Shown here: positions 49,602-61,187 of the stretch, in pieces | How positions within the stretch are numbered: the first letter of the stretch is position 1 | Layout of the letters: each line of letters opens with the position of its first letter | NCBI GenBank assembly: GCA_024336345.1 | Contig: JANFOG010000011.1 | Location: forward strand, 558,001-622,000 | Reading direction: 5' to 3' | DNA: 64,000 nt | From: Mariannaea sp. PMI_226 | Taxonomy: Eukaryota > Ascomycota > Sordariomycetes > Hypocreales > Nectriaceae | Made by a program: the position numbers and the translations under genes | The notes under the pieces: model-generated | Seen by the model: the letters and a program-made list of their open reading frames with translations, nothing else | What the model was told of the DNA's origin: nothing | Database searches by the model: none

Positions 49602-49919
49602 GTCAGGTAATGTTGTATGATTTGGGAGAGTAGAAATGGATGATATCGATAAACGAAAAAAATGGCCAAGGGAAAGAAACACTTGTACTTTTTTTTTGGT
49701 AACGCGTACGGCAAAAGAGAAGAGGGGAATCATAGCGGGATTTGTATTATACACACACACACACACACCATCTACCACTACTACTGTACAGATTCAACGA
49801 ATACCGGAGTTGCCAGGGTTCATCATAAATTTTTTTATCCTCAAAATCGGTCCCAACGCCATGCGCGTTTCTCAGTTCATGCCATTCCAGAAATTTTTGC
49901 AAAAAATCGTTCCTTTGGT
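49602..49919. other. Convergent 3' region with CA repeat
   Basis: Shared downstream region of uL3m and Coa1. Contains an (AC)n microsatellite at about 49750-49767. No gene seen. Confidence 0.6.
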
Positions 49920-50646
49920 TTATTTGTAGGCAACCTGCTTTCTGAAACCTCTCGTAGGCGAATCCTCCTCCAGGGCAGGCAACTCATCAGCACTTCCTCC
50001 CAGCAGGCCGCGGAACGGATCACCAAGATCAAGGAGGTCCAGCCGGGTTCCATCCTCCATGGTAAGACTCCACTCCGTAGTCTGAAAGAAGCCCTTGGGG
50101 GTAGGGCGGTTGCTCGCGAAGCGCATGGTGCCGACACCCTTGGACCCGCGGACGGAGAACCAGATGTCGATGCGGCCGTGCAGCTGGTTCATCTCGCCGT
50201 GGATCCAGGGGATCTGATGCTTGAAGTACACCTCGTCGCCAAGGAGCTCGCGGGCCTCGGGGGAGGTGCGCAGCGCGTAGAGGGTCGAGGATACGACGGG
50301 CGAAGACATCTTTTGGTAATTGAAGATGGCGACGGAGCATGCGGCGACGATGACGACGAAGATGGGGAAAGTACGGCGCCATTGGAAGCGGACTTCACTG
50401 ATATCTAAATTGTTGGTTCTCATTGTTAATCCTGGAAGTCCTAAATTGTTCAATTGGCACAAAAAGAATATACGAACCTGGAAGTTCACGATCCGCCCGC
50501 CTCGACATCAACGGCCCATCACCGGGCTTTGGCGCAGGCGTTAGCCATCGCTTCTGCACGGGGTGAATGTTCGCCGAGCGTGCTCTGAGAGCCTGGGCGA
50601 GCCTACGGCGGAAAAGCCGAGGCAGCATTATTTTTTGCTGCATCAT
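49920..50646 (-). CDS. coa1: Cytochrome c oxidase assembly protein Coa1
   Basis: Inner-mitochondrial-membrane factor for early assembly of complex IV, acting around Cox1 and Shy1. Exons 50478-50646 and 49920-50404 (73-bp intron), 217 aa. N-terminal targeting sequence rich in Arg (MLPRLFRRRLAQALRARSAN), one membrane span (FPIFVVIVAACSVAIF, about 70-86), then the Coa1 domain: NYQKMSSPVVSSTLYALRTS, LGDEVYFKHQIPWIHGEMNQ, LHGRIDIWFSV, FFQTTEWSLTMEDG and LGDPFRGLLGG. Start choice is open: adjacent ATGs at 50646 and 50643, and a third giving MLPRLF at 50628. Confidence 0.92.
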
Positions 50647-51054
50647 GGTTTGCTGTGGTCGATTGGGGAATCAATCGTACGAAAGCCACAATGAATCGGT
50701 CCCCGTCCATCAGGTGAGGTGATCCAGAATTGAAAGCCGGCGGCGGCGGCGGGACGGGGAAACTTTGCTACCGACGCCCGACTTACCTTGTGGCTAATGG
50801 CGGGAAGGTGGGAGGGTGGAGGGGAATGCAAAGGATACGTACCCCTCCAAGACAACGTCGTCATAAGGCTGAGTGCTCACAAGGCAGGCGGGCACATTCA
50901 ACGGTCATCATGTCTTGCATGGATTTCATGTGATGGGATAAAAGTGCCATCCACCTTTTATCTTGCCTTCTTCATTCTTCAACTTTACCTTCTCTTTATC
51001 AATTTCTAACCCTCCTCCTCCCAAGTACCTTGATCATTGATGGCTTCCTAAAGA
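50647..51054. other. Divergent promoter region
   Basis: 408 bp between Coa1 (-) and the small membrane protein (+). A GGCGGCGGCGG run lies near 50740-50752. No gene seen. Confidence 0.55.
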
Positions 51055-51840
51055 ATGGAAAACGTCAGAAGCACCTCTGCCCGCTTGCGGCGTACCTTTC
51101 ACTACCCAGAAGAGGACTCAACAGATTCTCAACCTGAAGCACTCGACGAACAAGGTATAACCCAACGTCCCCCCTTCCTGGCGCACCCAAAGCAGAATTC
51201 GTAGGGGGAAAAGCAACTGACGATATCCTGGCATCTAGAACAAGATGAGTTGATCGAACTTCTCGCCGCCGAAAATGCTGCTCGCGACTTGCAGTTCCGC
51301 CGTCTCCTACTCGCTATCCCACTGCTCGCTACCGTCCCCTACATCCCCTCTCTCTTCCACCCAGCAACAACGCTGCTCGCCCTTCTCAGCCTGACGTCGC
51401 TCTGCTCTACTGCGTACCTCCTCCACCACCAGCCGCCCGCCATTTCCGGCATCGCCTTCCTCGACTCGTGGGCGCGTGTCAAGACACCCAAGCCTACACG
51501 CGCCAGCTCTGCGGCCATTGATGACGATGATGACAATGGCGATGGCAGCTATAGCATCCCCCGTGCACGGCAGCGACGTGAGAGGCGCTCTTCATTCAGC
51601 TTCATCGAAAGAAAATCGCCTTTGGAGATATATCTGCCCTACTTGAACCTCGGACTCGGCCTCATGCTCATCCTAATGACCTGGGCCGTGGATCACTCCG
51701 GCAAGGCAAGGGTCTGGACGGGTATGGGGTATCTGCCCTTGGTGGTTTATGTGGTTGTGTTGGTTTCCAAGATGGTTATGAACGGTGTAGATCCTGAAAA
51801 GGAGCTATCCTCGCTCAAGTATGATTACAAGGGAGCGTAA
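51055..51840 (+). CDS. Small multispanning membrane protein, function unknown
   Basis: Fungal integral membrane protein of 233 aa; I do not recognise a characterised family. Exons 51055-51154 and 51239-51840 (84-bp intron; splice gives EALDEQEQDELIELLAAENA). Four hydrophobic segments: RLLLAIPLLATVPYIPSLF (about 53-71), LLALLSLTSLCSTAYLL (78-95), YLPYLNLGLGLMLILMTW (about 174-191) and YLPLVVYVVVLVSKMV (about 205-220). A basic/Asp-rich loop (SSAAIDDDDDNGDG, ARQRRERRSS) separates the two pairs. There is no cleavable signal peptide. The motif NAARDLQFRRLLL before TM1 seems a likely conserved block. It is divergent from Coa1 and convergent with PHO81. Confidence 0.8.
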
Positions 51841-52110
51841 CGCTCTTACTTCGATGGACCATTTCGTAGTTGAGAAGCATGAATAACGGCATTCTTGCGA
51901 AAATCTTTTCTTCTTGGAAACTAGGAGCACGAGTTTGAGCTGGTAAATGAAGAAACGAGAACAGAACCATCATGACAAATATGACTCCCATATCTATTCC
52001 CATACTAATATCTGGCCTTACTCTCCAATTATAGATAGTTACCAAATACAAACTAAAAGACCCCCTCATCGATTCGTAATTGAAGCATATCTTATTAATA
52101 ACAAAGTCAT

Positions 52111-55100
52111 CTACATGTCTATGGAATCGTTGAATCGCAGAATACCATGGCTTTTCAAAACGCCATCGACGCCTTTGGGCGGCCGAGGGAAAGGGTCAGT
52201 CATGGGGCTGGCATCAGGTGAGTCAGATGACTTATCCATAACAAGAGCCAGCCCATGTGACTTGATCGCGTCCACAAGTGCCGGTACCATATCCTATTAG
52301 ATAGTTAGCGGCAAAGTCTGGTATATATCGTCAAAGAAGACATGTGAGGGAATTACGCACCAAAAGTCGCGAGTAACAGATCAATCCCATAAAGTTGTTG
52401 CTCTGCGCAATCCTCACTACCTCCTTAATGGAGGCACTTCTACGTCCGCTGCTCAGCCCGCCATTGACTACACCAGTAGTCTCTTCGCGTCCAAGATCAT
52501 TGCACAAGAACACGGGGAAGTTAGGCTGCTTCCAGTTGAGAGCTGTGCACAGCTGAGGGCTGAAACTGCTGAAAACAATAGATCGCACCACGTCAGGAGC
52601 CTGTGCTCGCTGAGCGCGGGCGTGGTCGAAGACAATGTTGAGAATAGCATCGACGAAGACATTAGCATCGCATACAGGGCTAAGCGAGAAGGCCTGCTCA
52701 TCTTCAGGTGAGGGATACAGAATCTGAAGATTAATATGAATGCCGGGGTTGAGAAGTACAAGAGCCTCCTGAAGGGTAATTCCGGCCGTGGCAAGGATGT
52801 GGTAGATCTCTGCCTTGTTGTCCGCAGTCTTATTTCTGAGGTTTGCCAAGTCGGCCCGGCTATTGCTCCTCGCCGTCATCGCGCTGAACTGTTCCAGAGA
52901 CAATCGGCACACGGGAATATCCAAACCACCACCGGAAATTGTCCATCGTGGCCAGAGAACTGGTACTCCATCGCTCGTATATTGCACAAATAGTCTGACA
53001 TAGTCTCCGGACAAGCTCGAGCCGGTGACAACAGCGCTCGTAGGCTGGTTAAATTGACTGGTCGCCTTCCAGTACGTCTCAAAGTCGGTGATTTCGAGAG
53101 GCTTCCCTTTGAATGGTTTGATTATCTGAACCTTGAAGCTAATCTGCCCAATGGCCCGAAGTCGGGGGTCAAACAAGGGCAGGCAACAAGTCGAGCTGCC
53201 TTGGAGATTCTTGAATGTACTGGCCAGAACCACTGTCTTGGCAATAACCTTCGCACCATAAGTCGGGAAGACATCGAGATCAAGGCTGAAATTATCTAGG
53301 TTGTCGACCTGGAACGAAACGATTCGGGTATCTTCTTGGAAGGGCAAAATAATGTTCTTGGGAATAAGGTCAGAGACCTTAGAAGAGATAGTAAGTCTTG
53401 CGGCGGGGTATTTTCCGTCTTGGAAGAAGATGAGTGGTTGCTCATCCGAGTCGCCAAAGTTGATTTGCACAACAGTCTTTGTGTCAAGGAAGTTGTGACC
53501 ATACCGTCGAAGAGGGATGATAGGTGGTGGGAGTTCAAGTTCGGGGATCGCATCAGGATCCAAAGACATGGGAAGGGGAGCAGAGCTGCTTCCCATAGGG
53601 CCTAGAGAAGGCTGTACCACGAAAGGGCTTGCTCGAGGCCGGGTATTGAAGGGCGTCAAGAGCTTCATACACGCAAGATGTCCTTCCCAAGCAGCATAGT
53701 ACATGGCTGGGAAGTCTTTCTCATCCACGATATTCGCATCTGCTCCAACCTTCAGGAGAGCTTGTAGGCAGTCGACATTTCCTTCACTGGCTGCGTGCAC
53801 CAGTGGGGTCCAGCCATAGAGTTTGTCAACCTGGTCCAAATCTGCACCATAATCTCGTAGTAATAAAAGCAGTTCTGAAGTTTGACCAGCTCTTGCCACA
53901 AGGTGTTGAGGGTATAAGCCCTCGGCGTCAGGTAAAATCTTTGCCCCAGCCTTCAGTAGGAGTTCGACGACAGCCACTGAGCCGTGCTCACAGGCAAGAT
54001 TCAGAGGAACGTGAAGAATGTGGTCCTTCTCAGAAACAGGGTCTATACGGGCATTTCTTGATAGGAGAAGTTCAATGCAGTCGATACGGCCATGAATAAT
54101 CGCATGGATCAAAGGGGAGAAGTTGTCGTGGTCGATAGCGTCAATGGTGGTTGGGTCAGCTACGATCAAGTTAGATTTTTCTGGTCCACAGAGAGATATT
54201 CAACAAAAAAAACTTACCGTCGAGTAATATTGCGAGCATTTCTAACCTCCCATGCAAACTAGCGTAATGAATAGGCATACGACCGTAGACATCTGTCCGA
54301 TCTACTGCCACTGGATTCTCTGTGTGGATGCCCCACTGTAGAACATGTCGTTTGCCATAGATGGCAGCCTGATGCACGCAATTTCGCTCATTGATATCAT
54401 CGTAAGAATGGAGATCCACAAGTCTTGTATCAAGCAGAACTTCAAGGGACTCTTGAGGAGCTTCAGAGATTGCCGCCAGAAAAGTCCTCGTAAGTCGTTC
54501 CATCAAAGAACTGTCTCCCTCGCCAGGGTGACTTGCAGATTGCATACGAGTGAGCAAATCTCGCAGAGATTCAATGTTTCCAGTGATTACCGTATCCAAA
54601 AGCAGTGTGTCTGCATCGCTCTCGTCCGTTCCGACAAAATGTTGTGTTGTCACCACATGGCCAGACTGGAAATTGACTTGGATTCCCTCCGACCAAGCGC
54701 CTAGCTCTTGCAAGCTCGTAGTGGCTTGATCAGAGAGCTCACTAATGACAGTTGCATTGAAGAATGGCTGGACCTCGACAGCCCGGGAGAGATATAGCTC
54801 CTTGGTCTTTGATTTTGATGTCTTGTCCCATTTCTTAAGGATCTTGGAGAAGGCGGTGCCGTTGATTTCGACGAATTGTTGGAGCTTATTTAGGTCTGAA
54901 GCGAACTGTTGAAAGCCTTCCTCGAGTGTGGTGAACTTGGCAGAGCGTCGAGAGATACCTTGCCGAGTCTGCAAGACCTTCTTCTTGTCTAGGAGAGTCT
55001 TGAGTCGGATTTTGAGCTATATGATGTCAGGCTGTTGGCTCAAGTCGATGACATAGGAAAGGCAATGGTGTGGTTTTACTAACCTCGGCTTCCTTCTGTA

Positions 55101-56015
55101 GGTAAAATGCATTGACTTTATCAAGTTCTCGCTCCTGGTCCGCCGTGAGTATTGCTGCCGGGATATTCATGACGAATGTGAACTGCACGGATAGAATCTT
55201 ACCAGCTGAAAGAAAAAAGTTGCCTTGTTGGCTTGTAAGGCAGCTTGGGAGTCGACAGGGGTGGCTGAGCGAAGGACATCATTCTGGGAGGAGATGGTGG
55301 GTGTCGCAGAGAGCTTCTTGATGAGCTACATGGCAAGACGTTAGTGGCAATCTTGGACCCTGAGTACTTTTGGTCGCCTTCATGGTCGCGTGGGGTTCAA
55401 CAGCAAGGAAACGTGCTCCAAGTCTGCCGAATGTATGGAGATGCAGGTTCGCTTTTTAGTGAACCACTCGTCGCACGCAGAACATCAAGGGATCTGTGAC
55501 TGATGTGCAGAGAAAGGAAATGACATCGCCAACGGGCGAGATAAGCTGAACATGGGTAGATCCAATGCAAGGGATTGTAGATGCAATATGGCGAAGGAAT
55601 TGGAAGTAACCAGATGGCTCAGAAGAAGCGAGAATCCCGATCCAGGGGTCTGTGGGTATAGGTCTGCGAGAGACGAAGGCGGAGTCGCCGAGAAAGTACT
55701 CGGTGTCCGTGAACAGACACCGGGACGGGAGCGGGAAGAATACAAGTGAAATTCGGGGTTCAATAGAGAGACTTACCTTTTTCAGTGCCTTATAATTTAC
55801 AAAGCTGGCAGCATATTCGGGAACCTCAAGCTGGCGCTTCTGAATCTGCTTGCCGAACTTCCTGAATAACAAGAGACTAGTCAGAAGAATAACAGAGAAT
55901 CGCCGCGCAAGTACAACAGTAGCAACAACAACAACAGCAACAACAAGGGACTAGGAATAGTGCGGCGAGCTTGGGGGAAAAGGTATGACATAATGAAAGG
56001 TGGAAGAGCTTACAT
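52111..56015 (-). CDS. pho81: PHO81/NUC-2 SPX-ankyrin phosphate-sensing CDK inhibitor
   Basis: Regulator of the phosphate-starvation response; in yeast and Neurospora it inhibits the Pho80-Pho85 (PREG-PGOV) kinase when phosphate is low. Exons 56014-56015, 55777-55861, 55203-55325, 55084-55134, 54218-55016, 52361-54159, 52111-52293 give 1013 aa. The first coding exon holds only AT, and the G of the start codon lies after a 152-bp intron (CAT|GTAAGC .. TTCAG|GAAG), giving MKFGKQIQKRQLEVPEYAAS, the family N-terminus. The SPX domain covers about 1-170 (VNYKALKKLIKKLS, ERELDKVNAFYLQKEAE, KILKKWDK). Ankyrin repeats follow (GRMPIHYASLHGRLEMLAIL, FSPLIHAIIHGRIDCIELLL, GWTPLVHAASEGNVDCLQAL). The C-terminal half is a degenerate glycerophosphodiesterase-like domain (PVLWPRWTISGGGLDIPVCR). 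Confidence 0.94.
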
Positions 56016-59000
56016 GATGAGGCGTGGACGCCTTCAAGCAGCCCCTTGGCGTTCAAGGAGGCGAACGGATCGGCGCGGGAAAGTATATGAGCAAGTCAAT
56101 AGAACGGGGTAGATACCTTGTTCGTTAGGCTATCTGTTGACTGTGAGATGAGTATCTCGTGTGGCTGGGTTGTGCAAGATGTGTTTGGATGTGCGCCTGT
56201 GTGTTGTGCTTTCTGACGTGAGGAAGACTGATTGTCCCGTGCAGTGCAAGCCAGAAAAGGAAAAAGACCAAAAGGCGGCTCAGATTCAAGGCACCAACTT
56301 CCACTCTCTCTCTCTCTCAGTCTCTCGGAGAATGGTTGCGATGAGAACCGAGCGGACAATGGGGGGGGAGGGGGGGGGAGGCAGATCCAATGCCCTGGAG
56401 CTGTACTGCTGGATGAAGGGTTAGGTCAGGATCAGCTCAGTTGAAGGTTGTATTAAGGGGGGCAGATGCAGTGAAGGCAATTGGAGGGCAAACGAAACTA
56501 AGTGGGTGTATGTAGGGTAAAGATGAAGTGAGGTAAGGCACTGTGAGTGGATAGAGAACTGATGAAGAGGTTGCTCGAGCGTTCACGTTCTCACACTTCC
56601 GGGCCAACTGCCCGCTTCTGTACTCTTCTTGCTTCTAACTCAAGTTCTGCAAAACTACCTCATGTAAGAGTGACATGATATGTCTCGTTCTTAATTTGTA
56701 ACCCGACGCTCAAGAGAACGAACAAGCGACGTGCAAGGCCTCTTCCACAGGGCACGTGGGGGCTCCACGACACTGAGGAGGGGCATACAGTGGGCGTGGG
56801 CAACAGGGCGTGAGATGTTGAAAACCAATTCTCAACCTGGATGGTGCAGAAGGGAGAAGGGGAGGTGTATCATGCATGAGGGGCCAAACGAGAGCGTGTA
56901 GGCTGTTGGACCCTTTGAAGGCCGAGGTAACTTACCGAGAGGAAGTAGGTGGACAGACCACGGCCAGCCAGACTTGTTAGATACTGATGGTTTTCTATGC
57001 CCCGGTCGGCAAGCGGATGTGGTTTGACGACGGAAATCTGCTTGCGGAACAAATCCAGAAAGTCAAGCCCCAGGAAACAAAGAGTGAAGAGGCGTTGATG
57101 AAAAGGCCGAAAGGGATACTGGTCCAGTGGTGAGCCGCAAAGGCGGAACACAGGTGTGACAGGGCAGGCGGAGTGGTGGTGAAGCTTGCGCTGCAGTGAC
57201 GTGGGACCAGGATAGTCGACACCACACTCTAAAAAGAGAAGAAAAAAAAAAGCGGCGCAAATGGGCACGAACGGAGCCTATCGACGGTACAGCGCTATTC
57301 CTCAAGGCCACGCTCTTAACGGTCGTCCGCCCGGGTATAGCATGCGTATAATCCAAGACAACAAAGAGGGATGTATTTGGTACAAGGTAATGTAGTCAAC
57401 CGAAAGAGTTTTCGCTTCCGGTTCAAGCTTGAGGGGGAGGGGGAAAAACTCTGTGAGAATGGACGGGACCGAAGGAAGGCACAAAGCACACAGGTGAATG
57501 ACCCTTTTAGATCGATCTTGAATGGAACAAGTCCTACTTATCTCTCCACAGGCATCCACGCTACGAGAAACATCAATTCTCACTAGTTAAACAATTAATG
57601 CTGGAATTATCTAGGTACTTCAATACGCCGGTGGAAGGGAGAACGAAAAGGAAACAGTTGAGCTTCCTCAATATGAACTTTTGGCGTCTTTTTTTGGGAG
57701 GGGGGAATTCGGTGCCCGGGGCGAAATCGACTCATTGACTTCTTCATCTCATAACTTTGTTTTGATCTCTCTCCTGGATATTTTACGAGATATGTACCCA
57801 GAATGGGATCCTTTTTTTTTTCTTGTCGGTCTACAAAATAAGGACCGAAGTGAACCATGCTGCAGGTCCTCTTGGGATCCGTCTCTCCACGCCGCCTTGT
57901 CAGATTCCAACTTCCCAGGTCCAACAAGTCTTCGGTTCCGGCAGGTCGTGATTATCAAAAAAAATACCCGTCCGCATTCTGTTAATCCCCTAACTAATTT
58001 AGGCAGAAATTCATAGCACACCTCGATAATGCTCTATCGGAAACTCACCCATCATTGTCATCTCAATAAGCATCCACTAATTTCAACCTCCACTGGCGCT
58101 TCAATCAATTGTCCGCGCGTTATCCACAGAACCAATCACCGTGCCCCATCAACCCCCGTGCCCAAGTGACAGGAAGACATCAACTCCATCTTGGGAAAAG
58201 GCAAGTCTTCTGACCCAGAGTCCGTAGGCATTGCAGGAAAAGTGCCGGAAGAAAAAAAAGAGCGCGAGCAAGTGGCACAGTGCTGAAGCCAAGTGCCACG
58301 CCAGGGCAATGGCTCCAAAATGGGCCGTTCTAACTGAAGGCATGCGGGATCTTGCGGTGCCTGTCAACAGACGACCCTTGAGCTGGTAACTATCAACAAG
58401 ATCGCCTTCTCCACTCATCTGGAGAAAGCGCCTGCCGGGTGCAAAAGCTCCGTACAGTATGAAGCATGCATGCGGATCACAGCGCATATATATGAACTGG
58501 TCCACGAGCTTGGGAATATTATTCTACACTGTTTGTGTGAAGTTAACTCCACACAGCAACAGGCCCGAAACTCTTGAGCCCCCCTTTATTCACCAACCCG
58601 TTGGCACTGCCAGATCTCCATTGTCGAAGCCAGTCAAGTTACATACATAGTACGGAGTACAGAGTGCAGCACGTTAGATCTGTATCCAACGCATCCACAC
58701 TAGTGGCAATGACTTGCCTTGAGCTCATGCAAAGCCCCAGCAGACCTCGTCATTATCCAGGTAGTGCTCCTTTTTCCAAGGCACCAGCAGGCCGAGCCCG
58801 TCAAAGTCCAACTTCAGCGCGCGCGGTGTATATACCTCATTCAGACACGCAATTTGTTTCCTCTTTTCGGGTCCGTGTCGGCTTGTCTTGCCAGAGGGAC
58901 CCCTTGCAAGTGCGAGTGACGACATGAAATCCAAATAATACATGAGGTCAATCAATTGTAAATCTCGACAACTCTATGTCATACTATCAGGTCTCATTGC

Positions 59001-59272
59001 GCACACCTCTCGGTCCGAACAAGGATGAAAAGACCGGACAAAGAGCTTGGATTACCACATACTACACACGATAATACCTACATCATGTTCATGAGAGCTT
59101 CAAAGTCAAACTGCCTACCCAACCCTCAACAATAGACCACTTTGTTGCCCCGGCAAGCTCGCCGACCGGTTGCGGACGTAATACCTTACTTTGCTTGCCA
59201 TCCCTTCTTCGTACCATGTCCACTCTACATATTCCAGCATTTGTCAAGTTGCACGATCGTATAGCAGGCCTA
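56016..59272. other. Long intergenic region upstream of PHO81
   Basis: 3.26 kb without a supportable gene; the longest minus-strand frame (56870-57268) has no domain and a poor context. It holds the CACGTGGG site (56753-56760) and a double G run, G8-A-G9 (56361-56378), which is a CT-rich tract on the PHO81 strand. A TACGGAGTACAGAGTGC motif sits near 58651-58667. Part of this may be a long PHO81 leader. Confidence 0.5.
56753..56760 (+). promoter_or_regulatory. Pho4/NUC-1-type site CACGTGGG
   Basis: CACGTGGG lies 738 bp upstream of the PHO81 start codon. CACGTGGG is a preferred form of the Pho4/NUC-1 binding site. In yeast PHO81 is itself activated by Pho4, so a conserved feedback is plausible; here it is inferred from one motif. 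Confidence 0.45.
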
Positions 59273-60704
59273 CTACTTCTTGGATGTTTCCCCCGAGTCA
59301 ACAAGGTTGTCGGCCATGGCCTCAGCAGCCGCCTTCTTTAACCGCTCATTATCATCCGCATTGGTATCCTTTGGCTTCTCCTTGGTCTCCTTCTCATCCT
59401 CACTATCGCCCAGGCTAAATGGGTCGTTATCCGTAATTGGGCTGGGTTCAACCGCTGACAAAGGCTGCCACTTGCTTGCCTTTGCGCCACTGCCTGGTGC
59501 TACATCCTTTGGCGGAACCTTAGGTGAGGATTCGTACATGTTGATCTCCTCGGTCTCCTCTTTGAAACCAACACGTCGACCGTTACTGCTAGGTCGAGGG
59601 GAGGTTGATGGGGGCGGTGGCTTGTACATGCCAGTATTGGCCATCGGGCGCTTGTTGATGGGAGCTATCGCAACATCGTCAGTTAAAAGTCCAGAATTCC
59701 AAGCATGGATTACTTACTGCCATCAGCAGTGAACTTCATGCCAGCAAAGTCGTCGCTCAAAACCTCAGGATCTGCATCGTACCGGTCATAGTCCCCGCTC
59801 CGTCGACTAGCCTCTGCAGAGCGACGGGAGGGCTCTCCATATTGCTGTGTGTGATCATCGCTCTCGTCAAAGTTCTCTTCAATCTTCTTCTTCAAAGTGC
59901 TGATCCAGCCATTGACCTTGGTTTGTGTCTCCATGAAGCCCTTGCGCAAGTTGTCACGAATGACAACTAGGTCTTCGTCGAGGAAGCTGTGGTCGCGATC
60001 ATCCTCCTCATTCAACCTACGCTGATCAGCCTCTCTGTTACGTCTGTCACTAGAGCTTCGGTTGGAGGTGCGGTTCTCGTATGCTCCCACATTATCGTAG
60101 TGCTCCGCAAGTTGGCGCGCATACAACTCGTCGGCCTCAACTTGCGACATCTGGGACCGGTTCTGGGGTCGGGGTGGTTGAGGAGGCGGTGTATCGTCTT
60201 CAGGTTCATTCCTGGCGGCATCAGGATCGGTCATTTCTACCCAACGCGTCAGTCACTCCAATGTTATATTGAGGAGCAGCCGAAAGTTTGCGCACCAAGT
60301 AAGGCGTTGAACGCAGGTTCAACTCTACCGCCACTTGCCCTCAAGACAGCCTTGACAACACTGATTTCTACAGATGGGAAGGCTTCTTTTAGTATCAGCT
60401 CGTTCTTCTGCGCCTCGGTAAGAGGACGAGGTGGTTTGGCTGGAGGCGTGTCGGTTGTAGTAGCAGGGGAGTGGGCAGTTGCGGTCGAAGGCGGATCGTT
60501 CTCCAGTAGGGTTGATTCCTGGACGTCGTCATCGTCCATGTCGAGAGGCCTAACAGTAGTAGGCGACTCAGCGCCAGTCTCCACCGTCGTCTTGTGCTGC
60601 ATAATGATGAGATTCGTTAGCCATATAACTTCTGCGCGCAATACCTAGTGTCTTCCCCCCCTGATGCAAGATCATCGACTTACCGTCTCCATAGGAGCCG
60701 ACAT
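59273..60704 (-). CDS. CUE domain ubiquitin-binding protein (Cue5-like)
   Basis: Ubiquitin-binding adaptor-like protein of 410 aa. Exons 60684-60704 (21 nt, MSAPMET), 60296-60596, 59718-60236, 59273-59664. The CUE domain covers about 50-95: LTEAQKNELILKEAFPSVEI then SVVKAVLRASGGRVEPAFNA, with the splice completing LLEMTDPDA; the FP and LL motifs that contact ubiquitin are present. Next comes a Pro-rich link (PPPQPPRPQNR) and a helical stretch with ADELYARQLAEHY and VIRDNLRKGFMETQTKVNGW. The rest is disordered and charged, ending SGETSKK. Yeast Cue5 acts as an aggregate autophagy receptor; an equal role here is inferred only. It is divergent from the DEAH helicase. Confidence 0.88.
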
Positions 60705-61187
60705 ATTTGGCAAGGGATTTTCCAATCGCGTAATACGAAAAGCAGTTCCAGGTAGAAATTACACAGTCTGTATTTCGATTGTAGGCTCTCGTACTCTTGA
60801 TTGATGAGGGGGTTAAGGATAATGGTAGAATTCGTTTCAGCCTGGCTGGCCCGTGATAATAAGGCAATAGAAGCACGAGGGGTCGCCTGGGCCACGATTG
60901 ATGACGTTGCCCCACCCACAAGAGCTCAACTTGTTACGTCAAGCCACAGCTATCGTAATTCGCCACAACAGGGGTGTCGCAAGTTTCCCCCGAATCTTTG
61001 TGTCTAGGGTAGCTTGTGTTGCTTCAACTTAATCCTTTTGAGAGATGTTGCAACTGTTCAAGTGAGAGGAGGCAGGATTTTGTTTTCATACATTGATTGT
61101 CTAGGTCTGGTTCCCGTATTGGGGCTTATATGTCCTTTAATGCACTGTAAGGGCTCTCTATAGCCTTTGCAATTGCCATCCTCCAGG
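60705..61187. other. Divergent promoter region
   Basis: 483 bp between the CUE gene (-) and the DEAH helicase (+). No clear element or gene seen. Confidence 0.55.

Noticed and set aside
55456..55872. PHO81 frame starting MLFRKFGKQ without splicing
   Set aside because: It would start at a TTG codon and runs into intron sequence after ALKK; the split ATG gives the conserved MKFGKQ start.
56870..57268. 132-aa minus-strand frame with hydrophobic start
   Set aside because: No domain, irregular composition and position in the PHO81 upstream region; likely chance.
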